Assembly: GCA_016124735.1 (NCBI GenBank)
Contig: WGMZ01000004.1
Span: 17,302-81,301, forward strand
Source: Bacteroidota bacterium
GTDB taxonomy: Bacteria > Bacteroidota > Bacteroidia > UBA8524
DNA length: 64,000 nt
Reading direction: 5' to 3'
Part shown: positions 32,996 through 41,780 of the stretch, piece after piece
Layout: every line of letters begins with the position of its first letter
How positions within the stretch are numbered: the first letter of the stretch is position 1
Notes under the pieces: model-generated
Told to the model about the DNA's origin: nothing
Database searches by the model: none
Seen by the model: the letters and a program-made list of their open reading frames with translations, nothing else
Position numbers and translations under genes: made by a program

Positions 32996-34462
32996 ATGTC
33001 GAAGCAGGAAGAATCACTGAAGAAAATCATCTCGCATTGCAAAGAGTACGGATTTGTATTCCCAAGTAGTGAAATCTACGATGGACTGTCGGCTGTCTAT
33101 GATTATGGACAGAACGGAATTGAGCTGAAAAAAAATATCCGTGAATACTGGTGGAAAGCCATGGTGCAGATGCACGAAAATATCGTGGGTATCGACGCCG
33201 CCATTTTTATGCACCCGAAAGTTTGGAAAGCTTCCGGACATGTGGATGGATTTAACGATCCGATGATCGACAACAAAGATTCGAAAAAACGCTACCGAGC
33301 CGACCAATTGTTGGAAGATAAGATTGCCAAATACGAGAAAGAAGGCAAAACAGATAAAGCCAGCGCGCTGCAGCAAGCCATGGATGCTGCGTTGGAAGCG
33401 AGTGATTTGGCCGGACTTAAAAATTTGATTGAAGAACAGGAAATTGCCTGTCCTATCTCTGGAACGCGCAACTGGACCGATGTGCGTCAGTTCAACCTGA
33501 TGTATTCAACCCAGATGGGCTCTCTTGCAGAAGATGCAGATGAAGTATATCTGCGACCGGAAACGGCCCAGGGCATTTTTGTGAATTTCCTGAATGTACA
33601 AAAGACAGGAAGAATGAAAATTCCCTTCGGAATTGCACAAACAGGCAAAGCATTCAGGAACGAAATTATCGCTCGCCAATTCATTATGCGCATGCGCGAA
33701 TTTGAGCAGATGGAAATGCAATTCTTTGTGCGCCCCGGAACTGAGATGGAATGGTTCGAATACTGGAAAAATTACCGGATGAGCTGGCATCGTGCCCTCG
33801 GTATTCCTGCAGAAAAATACCGGATACACGAGCACACAAAACTGGCACACTATGCAAACGCTGCCGTAGATATTGAATACGACTTTCCTTTTGGCTTTAA
33901 AGAAGTAGAAGGCATTCACTCCCGCACTGATTTCGACCTGAAGCAACACCAGGAATTTTCTGGTAAGAAGCTTCAATACTTCGATCCGGAGATCAACCAG
34001 AATTATGTGCCTTACGTGGTGGAAACCTCCATTGGTCTCGACCGAATGTTCCTGCTTTTAATGTTCCACTGCCTGCAGGAAGAATCCATTCAAAACGAAG
34101 ACAAGATGGATACCCGTACAGTTTTACGTCTGCCTTTTGTACTGGCACCCGTTAAATTGGCTGTTTTCCCATTGGTTAAAAAAGACGGTCTCCCGGAAAA
34201 AGCACGCGAAATCATCGATGCGCTCAAATTTGACTTCACCTGCCGATATGAAGAAAAAGACGCCATTGGAAAACGTTACCGCAGACAGGATGCAGTGGGA
34301 ACACCATTCTGCGTTACTGTCGATTACGAGACCATGGAAGACAATACGGTAACGCTGCGCTACCGGGACAGCATGGAACAAAAGCGGGTACCGATTTCTG
34401 AGCTCCATCGCATTCTTAGCGATGAAATCAGTTGGAAAAAAGTGTTAAATTTCACTTCATGA
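32996..34462 (+). CDS. glyQS: Glycyl-tRNA synthetase (homodimeric type)
   Basis: 488 residues of the single-chain alpha2 type. It charges tRNA-Gly with glycine. In order: the family-specific N-terminus YGFVFPSSEIYDGLSAVYDYG, then WTDVRQFNLM, the class II core with YLRPETAQGIFVNF, motif 2 around GKAFRNEI with FEQMEMQFFV, the glycine-binding SRTDFDLKQH, and motif 3 in VETSIGLDRMFL. The C-terminal anticodon-binding domain starts near residue 370 (LAPVKLAVFPLV). The stop TGA overlaps the next ATG (ATGA at 34459), so it heads a coupled three-gene operon. Confidence 0.97.
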   Translation: MSKQEESLKKIISHCKEYGFVFPSSEIYDGLSAVYDYGQNGIELKKNIREYWWKAMVQMHENIVGIDAAIFMHPKVWKASGHVDGFNDPMIDNKDSKKRYRADQLLEDKIAKYEKEGKTDKASALQQAMDAALEASDLAGLKNLIEEQEIACPISGTRNWTDVRQFNLMYSTQMGSLAEDADEVYLRPETAQGIFVNFLNVQKTGRMKIPFGIAQTGKAFRNEIIARQFIMRMREFEQMEMQFFVRPGTEMEWFEYWKNYRMSWHRALGIPAEKYRIHEHTKLAHYANAAVDIEYDFPFGFKEVEGIHSRTDFDLKQHQEFSGKKLQYFDPEINQNYVPYVVETSIGLDRMFLLLMFHCLQEESIQNEDKMDTRTVLRLPFVLAPVKLAVFPLVKKDGLPEKAREIIDALKFDFTCRYEEKDAIGKRYRRQDAVGTPFCVTVDYETMEDNTVTLRYRDSMEQKRVPISELHRILSDEISWKKVLNFTS

Positions 34463-34956
34463 AACATACCCTACTAATCCTGCTGTTTTTACTTCCGCTT
34501 GCGGGCTTCGCACAAACAAATCTTCCCGGCTGGGATGAATTTCGATCTGATCGATTCGGATTCACCATGAAATACCCGGACCAATGGAATGTCAATGAAA
34601 TCAGTAATGGTATTTATAACTTTAAAAACCCTTACGTCAGGCTTGGAACTTTCCAGCTGGCTGTAACAGATCAGGGAGATTCCATGCGGGCAAAAGTGGC
34701 ATTGCAACACATTGCCGACGACAACGAGGGTGGAAGCATCAATACACTGGCCGACAAAGAAGCACTGGTTTACAAAAGCATGAGTGTTCAAAGTGGGGTA
34801 ACGATAGAAGTGCACCACTGGGTATTTACGCATGAGAATTACCTTTTTCACTTTACCTACAGTTTCGACTCCTCTCTGATGCATGCTCCCAATCTCATGG
34901 AAGAAAGGAAGCAAGCCTACCAGGTGATTGAGACGTTGAATTTTATGAAACAATGA
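34459..34956 (+). CDS. Secreted PsbP-like protein
   Basis: 165 residues from the ATG at 34459, which overlaps the glyQS stop; an upstream in-frame start lies inside glyQS. Signal peptide MKHTLLILLFLLPLAGFAQ, then a domain beginning FRSDRFGFTMKYPDQWNV, the typical first strand and turn of PsbP/MOG1-like folds, ending VIETLNFMK. Such proteins in non-photosynthetic bacteria are exported and of unknown role. Its own stop overlaps the start of the aldehyde dehydrogenase gene (ATGA at 34953). Confidence 0.8.
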   Translation: MKHTLLILLFLLPLAGFAQTNLPGWDEFRSDRFGFTMKYPDQWNVNEISNGIYNFKNPYVRLGTFQLAVTDQGDSMRAKVALQHIADDNEGGSINTLADKEALVYKSMSVQSGVTIEVHHWVFTHENYLFHFTYSFDSSLMHAPNLMEERKQAYQVIETLNFMKQ

Positions 34957-36392
34957 TTGAAATTAAGAATTATATCGGTGGCCACCTCCAGGGTGCCCTA
35001 TCCGGAGCAACTCTGGAAAACCCGGAACCGGCCACAGGAAAAACATTCTCATTTATCCCAGATTCCGACCAATCCGATGTGGATGCGGCAGTTGCCGCTG
35101 CCCAGGATGCATTTCCTGCCTGGAGCGCGTTATCCAATAATGAAAGAGGACATTATCTCATGGCTATCTCCCGGAAGATAGTAAGCCGTATGGATGAATT
35201 TGTGGAAGCCGAAAGCCGTGACAACGGGAAACCACAGTGGTTGGCACGTAAAGTAGATATTCGCCGGGCACACGAGAATTTTGAATTCTTTGGGACTGGC
35301 ATCATGCACTTCGCATCAGAAGCACATCCCATGAACGACGGCATCAATTATACCCTAAGAAAACCGCTGGGTGTGGTAGGATGTATCTCTCCCTGGAACT
35401 TGCCCTTATACCTGTTTACCTGGAAAATTGCTCCGGCACTTGCAGCAGGCAACACGGTGGTTGCCAAACCTTCGGAAGTAACACCCTATACGGCACATCT
35501 ACTTTCAGAAGTTTGCATGGAAGTAGGACTTCCAGCCGGAGTGCTCAATATCGTTCACGGAACCGGACCAAAAACCGGGGCAGCGATTGTTGCGCATCCG
35601 GGAACCAAAGCCATCTCTTTCACCGGAAGTACGCGGGCTGGAAAAGAAATAGCTTCAGTGGCCGCACCGATGTTCAAGAAGATTTCATTGGAACTGGGAG
35701 GCAAAAATCCGAACATCATCTTTGCCGATTGCGACTTCGACAAGGCACTCAAAACCTCGGTGAGCAGCTCTTTTTCCAATCAGGGACAAATCTGCCTCTG
35801 TGGTAGCCGTATCTTTATTCAACGCTCCATCTACGACACCTTCCGCGACGCCTTTGTGGAACGCGTGAAAAACCTCAAAGTTGGCGATCCGATGGACCCG
35901 TACTCCAAGCAGGGAGCAGTGGTTTCTCAGATGCATTACGACAAAGTTTTGTCCTATATCGAATTGGCCAAACAAGAAGGCGGTAAGATACTCTGCGGTG
36001 GCGAGGCGATTCATCCGGAAGGACGCTGTGCAGATGGATGGTTTATCGCTCCAACTGTAATTGAAGACCTCGCTTATGATGCACGCTGCAATATGGAAGA
36101 AATATTCGGTCCCGTTGTCACACTTACTCCTTTCGATACAGAGGAAGAAGTCCTCCGAATGGCAAATGCCACCGAATACGGGTTAAGCAGCACCATTTGG
36201 ACAAGCAACCTGAATACTGCCAACCGTATGTCGGAAGATATTAAAGCCGGAATTGTCTGGATCAATTGCTGGCTAAAAAGAGACCTCCGTACACCCTTTG
36301 GTGGTGTAAAAAGCTCAGGAGTAGGAAGAGAAGGTGGCTGGGAGGCTCTTCGTTTCTTCACCGAGCCGAAGAATGTGTGTATTGAGTATTAA
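34953..36392 (+). CDS. Aldehyde dehydrogenase, muconic-semialdehyde type
   Basis: 479 residues. NAD-dependent aldehyde dehydrogenase: the cofactor/active-site segment PWNLPLYLFTWKIAPALAAGN, the general base Glu in ELGGKNP (about 247), the nucleophile Cys in GQICLCG (about 281) and EEIFGPV are all present. The C-terminus, CWLKRDLRTPFGGVKSSGVGREGG, is typical of the 2-amino/2-hydroxymuconate semialdehyde and ALDH8A1 group, which acts in tryptophan (kynurenine) or catechol breakdown. No other genes of these pathways are in the window. It is translationally coupled to the PsbP-like gene and so to glyQS, an odd functional mix. Confidence 0.9.
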   Translation: MIEIKNYIGGHLQGALSGATLENPEPATGKTFSFIPDSDQSDVDAAVAAAQDAFPAWSALSNNERGHYLMAISRKIVSRMDEFVEAESRDNGKPQWLARKVDIRRAHENFEFFGTGIMHFASEAHPMNDGINYTLRKPLGVVGCISPWNLPLYLFTWKIAPALAAGNTVVAKPSEVTPYTAHLLSEVCMEVGLPAGVLNIVHGTGPKTGAAIVAHPGTKAISFTGSTRAGKEIASVAAPMFKKISLELGGKNPNIIFADCDFDKALKTSVSSSFSNQGQICLCGSRIFIQRSIYDTFRDAFVERVKNLKVGDPMDPYSKQGAVVSQMHYDKVLSYIELAKQEGGKILCGGEAIHPEGRCADGWFIAPTVIEDLAYDARCNMEEIFGPVVTLTPFDTEEEVLRMANATEYGLSSTIWTSNLNTANRMSEDIKAGIVWINCWLKRDLRTPFGGVKSSGVGREGGWEALRFFTEPKNVCIEY

Positions 36393-36401
36393 TTCCAGGT
36401 T

Positions 36402-37097
36402 TCAATCGTAGCTATAAGTCATTCTTTCGGTAAAGGGAACATCCTGTCCGAACATATGAATATTCATACTTAGCTTCTCTTCCTGCATGAGGTATTCATT
36501 AAATCTTGGTTCCCAGATAAAGGTGGTGAGATTCGAGTAATTATTCGTTTTAATGATAGCAATTTTAAATGGCTCATTCCCCACTTCTTCAATGCTCATC
36601 AAACGCATCGTACTCGGATCAATTTTGACATGAAAAGTGCATTTTTCCAAATAACGCCGCTCCTTTTCTACTGCTTTCTTAGCGAGCATAAACGTATAGT
36701 GAAACAGCTCTTTTGAATCTTCCACCACTTTTAAGGTAGCTTCATCCAATTTTGCATGATCTGCAGCAAAGGCATTTTTCTTGGTTTTCGCAAAACTGGA
36801 GCTGGATGTTTCAGAAGGATACTTGCCATTTTCCGAAATTAATTCCCAGGTCCCTTTCCCGTCGGCATAGGTATACTTCGCTTTCTTTTCCTTGGGGTGT
36901 TCCCCATTCTCGTCAGTGAACTCCTCATAGTCAAAACTATGCTTTTCACTATTTACTTTGTTCGTATTCAGAATAAATTCATGGCTCAAAGAGCTGACCT
37001 ATAATACTTCATCAATTCTGTCTGAATCGGAATTGCTGGAAATCCAGGCGCCCCCTGCGACTGCGATTCCCGCTAGATAGATAATAGAAAGTTTCAT
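36402..37097 (-). pseudogene. Secreted protein gene interrupted by one in-frame TAG
   Basis: From the ATG at 37097 the frame reads a signal peptide (MKLSIIYLAGIAVAGGAWIS), then SNSDSDRIDEVL, a TAG at 36999-37001 (codon 33), VSSLSHEFIL and on without further stops to 36402: 231 codons plus the stop. Without the ATG part, the remaining 195-residue frame could start only at a TTG (36989) and would lack any export signal, although its content (Lys/Glu-rich first half, then LFHYTFMLAKKAVEKE and CTFHVKIDPSTMRLMSIEEVG) looks like a secreted protein. The simplest view is a single nonsense mutation or a sequencing error in one gene. I do not recognise the family. No homologue is known to me that would settle it. 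Confidence 0.7.
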
Positions 37098-37271
37098 TTG
37101 GTACGGATTTAATACCAAAGTTAACTCTTTTTGCAATAAAACACTTACGTATGAGTTATAGCCCTTATACGCAGGTCCCAGCTCACAATGTTAAATCCCC
37201 GTGAAGAAGTTGGGATCAGGGAACGGGAGTAAACTACATTGGTTAACTTGCAAGCCAGAAAGCAATTCAAA

Positions 37272-38270
37272 ATGAAAGCTATTATTCCTGTAGCCGGCAT
37301 CGGGAGCCGGCTTCGTCCTCATACCCATACACAGCCCAAAGCGCTTATACCTGTGGCAGGCAAGCCAATATTGGGGCATATTGTTGATGGACTCGTGCAG
37401 GAGGGAATCGATGAAATAGTATTTATTATCGGTTATCTCGGTGATAAGATTGATAGCTATATCCGGGCGGCCTACCCCAAGTTAAAGACCCATTTTGTCA
37501 TTCAAACTACCGGAAAAGGAACCGGTCATGCCATCTGGCTCGCTAAGGACTATATCAAAGATGAAGAGGATATCCTCATTGTTTTAGGAGACACTATTTG
37601 GGACGCCGATTTGAAAAAGGTGCTCGAATCCAACTACTCTTCCATCGGTTTAATGCGGGTGGATGATCCACGTCAATTCGGGGTGGCACAGATTGATAAG
37701 GATGGTTTTGTGAAATCGCTTATTGAAAAACCTCGCATTCCGAAAAGCAATCTTGCCTTGATTGGGGTGTACTTTATTAAAAAGGCTGGCGAATTAAAAG
37801 AAGCGCTCGAATACAATATTCAAAACGATGTCCGGACCAACAATGAGTTTCATCTCACCGACGCTTTGATGCGAATGATTGAGAAAGGAATTAAAATTCA
37901 GAGCTTCAATGTGGAGGCCTGGTTCGACTGTGGCAAAAAGGAAATTCTGCTCGAGACCAATGCCACCTTACTAAAGCGTCAAAAGAAACCAATAGAAGCA
38001 CCTAAAAATATAGGAGATTGTATTTTGATTCCTCCCGTTCATATTGCGGCCGATGCTAAAATCAAACACAGCATTATTGGCCCGAATGTTTCCATGGGCG
38101 AAGGCGCCATCATAGAAAACAGTATCATCTCCGAAAGCATTATCGGACCTTTTGCCCATTTGGAAAACGCCGTTTTACGTAGTTCCCTCATTGGAAACGA
38201 CGCCTCTTTGCACGGCCTGGTTCAAAGCCTTAACCTAGGAGATAGCACTGAGATTGATTATAACCGTTAG
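37272..38270 (+). CDS. Sugar-1-phosphate nucleotidyltransferase with beta-helix tail
   Basis: 332 residues from the ATG at 37272 (the frame opens 11 codons earlier with TTG). Residues 1-240 are a nucleotidyltransferase Rossmann-like domain with the NTP-binding signature AIIPVAGIGSRLRPHT and PKALIPVAGKPILGH, LGDTIW for the metal site, and EAWFDCGKKE near the end. The rest is a left-handed beta-helix made of hexad repeats (VHIAADAKIKHSIIGPNVSMGEGAIIENSII in pieces). This is the layout of glucose-1-phosphate thymidylyl- or mannose-1-phosphate guanylyltransferases used for cell-surface polysaccharides. The nucleotide and sugar cannot be decided here, and no further sugar genes are adjacent. Confidence 0.88.
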   Translation: MKAIIPVAGIGSRLRPHTHTQPKALIPVAGKPILGHIVDGLVQEGIDEIVFIIGYLGDKIDSYIRAAYPKLKTHFVIQTTGKGTGHAIWLAKDYIKDEEDILIVLGDTIWDADLKKVLESNYSSIGLMRVDDPRQFGVAQIDKDGFVKSLIEKPRIPKSNLALIGVYFIKKAGELKEALEYNIQNDVRTNNEFHLTDALMRMIEKGIKIQSFNVEAWFDCGKKEILLETNATLLKRQKKPIEAPKNIGDCILIPPVHIAADAKIKHSIIGPNVSMGEGAIIENSIISESIIGPFAHLENAVLRSSLIGNDASLHGLVQSLNLGDSTEIDYNR

Positions 38271-38428
38271 GGCTATGATTGAGGTTAAGCCTTGATAATT
38301 TAAGCCATGCAGACTTTTTAGACCGATTCGAATGTAGAAAGAACAGAGTCTGACAGGTTTTGCCCGAACGTATCTTTTGGAATTCGAACGCTTAACCCTA
38401 AACTCCATTTCCGGTGTTTGTGGTCTTA

Positions 38429-38938
38429 CTATGGGTTCTCCTTTGCAATTCGTTCATGAACAGCATTTACCCCCATCAATGCTGCGGAACCATACCAGGG
38501 TTTCAGTTCCATTATCAATCTTCCGGATTGAATCATGGGGTCGGTTTCGGTCAATTTTCTGGCTTCTATGGTATCTGCAACCGCAAAGACATAAACACCC
38601 TGTATATCTCCATCGTCCAAAAAAGGACCGGCTATGACCAATTTGCCCTCCTCCGCCATTCTCCGAATATTAGCCAGATGAGCTTCCTGTAATTTTTTTG
38701 CCTCTTCGGGGCTCTGGCTTCGGTTAGGTCCAGCCATTAAAAAGGCCATGACATAACTCCTCATACCATATTCATCTGCCTGATACTTTGCCGCAAGCAG
38801 TGAATCAAATATCACTTCCCGATCTCCCGAAGTGGCTTCTTTATGATCGTTGAGCCTCGGATATAATACGCCGACAATAAGACCAATTGCAATAGCCAAA
38901 AGAGCATTCCCTGCCCATAATTTGAATTTTGGATTCAT
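38429..38938 (-). CDS. YciI-domain protein with N-terminal anchor
   Basis: 169 residues. An N-terminal hydrophobic segment (NALLAIAIGLIVGVLY, about 10-26) acts as an uncleaved anchor or a signal peptide. Residues 60-160 form a YciI/YCII-like ferredoxin-fold domain: YVMAFLMAGPNRSQSP, AHLANIRRMAEEGKLVIAGPFLDDGDIQGVYVF in pieces, and LTETDPMIQSGRLIMELKPW, where the His and Asp of the YCII active-site motif are recognisable. Stand-alone YciI proteins have no established reaction; an exported form is less common. It is divergent from the nitronate monooxygenase gene. Confidence 0.8.
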   Translation of the reverse strand: MNPKFKLWAGNALLAIAIGLIVGVLYPRLNDHKEATSGDREVIFDSLLAAKYQADEYGMRSYVMAFLMAGPNRSQSPEEAKKLQEAHLANIRRMAEEGKLVIAGPFLDDGDIQGVYVFAVADTIEARKLTETDPMIQSGRLIMELKPWYGSAALMGVNAVHERIAKENP

Positions 38939-39021
38939 ACGTCAATATAGGTAATTGAATATTGATCTAATTGTACGAAGCTTCAAATTCATTATTTCTA
39001 TTTCATCCATTAATTTGCGGC

Positions 39022-39972
39022 ATGCAAAATCGAATCACTTCCTTATTTGGTACTGAATATCCCATTGTTCAGGCTGGCATGATCTGGTGCTCAGGCTGGC
39101 GCCTTGCGGCAGCTGCTGCGAATGCAGGATGCCTGGGATTGATTGGGGCCGGTTCGATGTATCCTGATGTGCTGAGGGAACATATTCAGAAATGCAAACA
39201 AGCCACGAAAAAACCTTTTGGGGTGAATGTCCCCATGCTCTATCCCAAAATCGAAGAGATTATACAGATTATCGTCGAAGAAGGTGTTAAAGTAGTTTTT
39301 TCCTCGGCCGGGAATCCAAAGACATGGACTTCTTTTCTACAGGAAAAAGGAATTACAGTAGTTCACGTTGTAAGCAACCTCAAATTTGCATTGAAAGCTC
39401 AGGAGGCCGGAGTAGACGCGATAGTGGCAGAAGGGTTTGAAGCTGGAGGCCATAATGGAAGAGAAGAAACCACCACAATGGTTCTGATACCTATGCTGCG
39501 CGAGGCGGTTCAAATACCATTGATAGCAGCCGGAGGAATTGGCAGCGGACCAAGCATGCTGGCCGCCATGGCATTGGGTGCTGAAGGGGTTCAGATTGGC
39601 AGCCGCTTTGCCGCTAGTGCGGAATCATCTGCCCACGAAAATTTTAAAAATGCCATTGTTGCCGCGGGAGACGGCGAAACACAGTTGAGCCTGAAAGGAC
39701 TGACTCCTGTGAGACTGTTGAAGAACAAGTTCTTTCAGCAGGTCTTTGAAGCAGAGCAACGCGGTGCCAGCAAAGAAGAACTTCAGGAAATCCTTGGACG
39801 AGCCCGGGCCAAACGGGGTATGTTCGAGGGAGACCTGGATGAAGGTGAATTGGAAATCGGACAAATTTCGGGAAGCATCCATTCTGTGCAAACGGTAGAT
39901 GAAATTGTCAGAACGATCGTGAATGATTACCAAAAATCCCTGAATATGCTTTGCAACTCGTCTAAAGGCTGA
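39022..39972 (+). CDS. Nitronate monooxygenase / NAD(P)H-dependent flavin oxidoreductase
   Basis: 316 residues from the ATG at 39022; the open frame starts at 38971, but the N-terminus MQNRITSLFGTEYPIVQAGM matches the family and follows TAATTTGCGGC. FMN-binding TIM barrel: PIVQAGM, GFEAGGHNG, LIAAGGIGSG and GAEGVQIGSRF are the usual landmarks, with the catalytic-region His in GGHNG. These enzymes oxidise alkyl nitronates, but many members act on other substrates, for example enoyl groups. The C-terminal extension (EELEIGQISGSIHSVQ-type) is normal for the family. No neighbour points to a pathway. Confidence 0.9.
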   Translation: MQNRITSLFGTEYPIVQAGMIWCSGWRLAAAAANAGCLGLIGAGSMYPDVLREHIQKCKQATKKPFGVNVPMLYPKIEEIIQIIVEEGVKVVFSSAGNPKTWTSFLQEKGITVVHVVSNLKFALKAQEAGVDAIVAEGFEAGGHNGREETTTMVLIPMLREAVQIPLIAAGGIGSGPSMLAAMALGAEGVQIGSRFAASAESSAHENFKNAIVAAGDGETQLSLKGLTPVRLLKNKFFQQVFEAEQRGASKEELQEILGRARAKRGMFEGDLDEGELEIGQISGSIHSVQTVDEIVRTIVNDYQKSLNMLCNSSKG

Positions 39973-40027
39973 ACACCGCCAGACTTTTTTACCTAAATTA
40001 ACGGGATAATATAGCCGTTAACAAAAT

Positions 40028-40906
40028 TTGACCCTTTTCCGAAAAATAGCACCGGTATTTACCTTGCTGCTTTGTTTAACCAGCCTTTATTCACTTGCGC
40101 AAAAAAAAGACTGGAGTTTCACAGACCGTACCGGAATCAAGGGTTTGCAATTTTCTGTGGGAGGTCAACGCTTTGCCGACCCCCTTTTTTTCAAACACGC
40201 TCTTCAAAAATTTGTGACAGAGATCCCTGGCGACACAGTTCATTTACTATATGACAAAGACTACCGCGCACTTCCTTCATTTCGTTTGCAGCTGGTTTAT
40301 GCACCCTTTCGCTTTTCGAGCAATACTTTTTTAAGAAACGTTGAATTGATAGGAGGTATTTATTCTCAATCTCAGGTGGTGAAATATATCAGCCTGATTT
40401 CCGGAGGAGAGAATACAGATACCAGTGGCATTTACAATTACAAAGACTATAAGCTTGATGAGCGTTTCGGGGCCGCCACGCTTTCCATGCAGTTTAACTT
40501 CCCCGTTTTTGACAAGGTGATGGTTTATGGAAGCCTCGGAGGTGGATGGGGGATTTTTAATGGTCTCAGAATGGAATCCAAAGGAATGAACCAACGCATT
40601 TTTCAGGATGACTCAATCAACAACAAAACCATCGTTACAGATATTCAGACGGAGGCTCCGAAAGTATTTTACCAAAGTACCTCCTCCTGGCAAAGCAACT
40701 TTTTAATTGGTGCGAAAGTCTACTTAACATGTCGCATAAATCTCTATGCTGAATATGGCTATCAATCAATCTTCTTTCTTCCAAAAGGGCATCAATCTTA
40801 CCATCAAAACGGGCAAACACTTCATTTTGGAATTCGTTTCAAATTCAATCCGCCGGATAAATCGACTCCTGAAAAACAAGAACCCAAACAAGGGGCTTTT
40901 TGGTAA
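40028..40906 (+). CDS. Outer-membrane beta-barrel-like protein, tandem copy 1
   Basis: 292 residues with a TTG start, the only usable one because a TAA lies in frame 9 bases upstream. Signal peptide MTLFRKIAPVFTLLLCLTSLYSLAQ, then a beta-rich chain with aromatic-alternating strands (FRLQLVYAPFRF, AATLSMQFNFPVFDKVMVYGSLGGGWGIF in pieces, NLYAEYGYQSIFF, LHFGIRFKF) typical of outer-membrane barrels of 8-12 strands. It ends with a Pro/Lys-rich tail, QGAFW. The next gene is a paralogue with the same design and a matching tail (SRPFW). The family is not recognised; it may be a porin-like or adhesin-type envelope protein. Confidence 0.75.
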   Translation: MTLFRKIAPVFTLLLCLTSLYSLAQKKDWSFTDRTGIKGLQFSVGGQRFADPLFFKHALQKFVTEIPGDTVHLLYDKDYRALPSFRLQLVYAPFRFSSNTFLRNVELIGGIYSQSQVVKYISLISGGENTDTSGIYNYKDYKLDERFGAATLSMQFNFPVFDKVMVYGSLGGGWGIFNGLRMESKGMNQRIFQDDSINNKTIVTDIQTEAPKVFYQSTSSWQSNFLIGAKVYLTCRINLYAEYGYQSIFFLPKGHQSYHQNGQTLHFGIRFKFNPPDKSTPEKQEPKQGAFW

Positions 40907-41732
40907 AAGCCTCGCTGTTCTCGCCCTCTTTTGCTCAACATTCCTTAAGGCACAGGAAGAACAAGTCAGCACCTGGGGATTTGCGAATAATATTGGGTGG
41001 AAAGGGATTGAAGTGCAGTTTGTTGGAGCAATTGGAAAGGGAACCTTTTTCAATAACATATCCCAACTTCAAGCCCATACCGAACCAGATAAATTAGTCA
41101 TACTCAATCAGCAAATAAAAGGTACAAATTCATATTATTTTTTCGGACCCCTTCTAAGTGTTGAAACAAAATCACTAAATGTACACGGAGTATTCTTACC
41201 CTTCCGAAAAGCAAAAAGCAGAATGATGCGGAGGATCGAGTGGCACTCTGGCCTTGAGTACCATTTGTCGTCCCAGCGATACCAATATGAAAACTCAATT
41301 GCTGAGATTTGGGCAATACAGATGTACAATCGCAATCTATTTTTTAGCAACAAGTTACTTGCCGAAGTGAAAATTGCCAAAAACCTGAAGCTGTACGCCG
41401 GCCCTCAATTCAAATTTACATTGGTCCCATACGAAAGATTGGAATTGGCAAAATTCGAACAGCCTAATTCATTTGGATTTAGAACAAGATACATTGGCGT
41501 GGAGCAGCTAAATGCCACCCTGTTTGCTCTGGGATACGGAGTAAACGCAGGGCTAAAAATCAATCTCAGTTGCCGTTTTAATTTTCATTTTGAGTACCAG
41601 TATTACGCTATATACCGAACAATGAAAGTGGGAACACTTTCCAATTCATACAATGGGTTTTCCATGGGCATCCGATACAAGTTCATTAAGCCCGACCCAC
41701 AGGAAGGAAATGAAAGCCGTCCATTCTGGTAA
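40869..41732 (+). CDS. Outer-membrane beta-barrel-like protein, tandem copy 2
   Basis: The frame is open from 40746, but the part before 40869 is antiphase to the upstream gene and unlikely to be translated. A signal peptide is clear (KGLFGKSLAVLALFCSTFLKAQ) and there is no ATG or GTG near it; a CTG at 40869 is the best candidate, giving about 287 residues and a 38-base overlap with copy 1. The mature part, WGFANNIGWKGIEVQFVG onwards, aligns by eye with WSFTDRTGIKGLQFSVGG of copy 1, with a barrel-like pattern to the end SRPFW. The two genes are probably a tandem duplication and translationally coupled. Start uncertain, function unknown. Confidence 0.65.
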   Translation: MKNKNPNKGLFGKSLAVLALFCSTFLKAQEEQVSTWGFANNIGWKGIEVQFVGAIGKGTFFNNISQLQAHTEPDKLVILNQQIKGTNSYYFFGPLLSVETKSLNVHGVFLPFRKAKSRMMRRIEWHSGLEYHLSSQRYQYENSIAEIWAIQMYNRNLFFSNKLLAEVKIAKNLKLYAGPQFKFTLVPYERLELAKFEQPNSFGFRTRYIGVEQLNATLFALGYGVNAGLKINLSCRFNFHFEYQYYAIYRTMKVGTLSNSYNGFSMGIRYKFIKPDPQEGNESRPFW

Positions 41733-41780
41733 TCCACCATCCAATGCAATTCCTTTACTTTGCATGAATTTACCAGCACT

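Noticed and set aside
32827..33069. An 80-residue Leu/Tyr/Arg-rich open frame before glyQS
   Set aside because: It is a reading of the 9-base and CTACTTCC repeat arrays and runs into glyQS in another frame; there is no sign of a folded protein.
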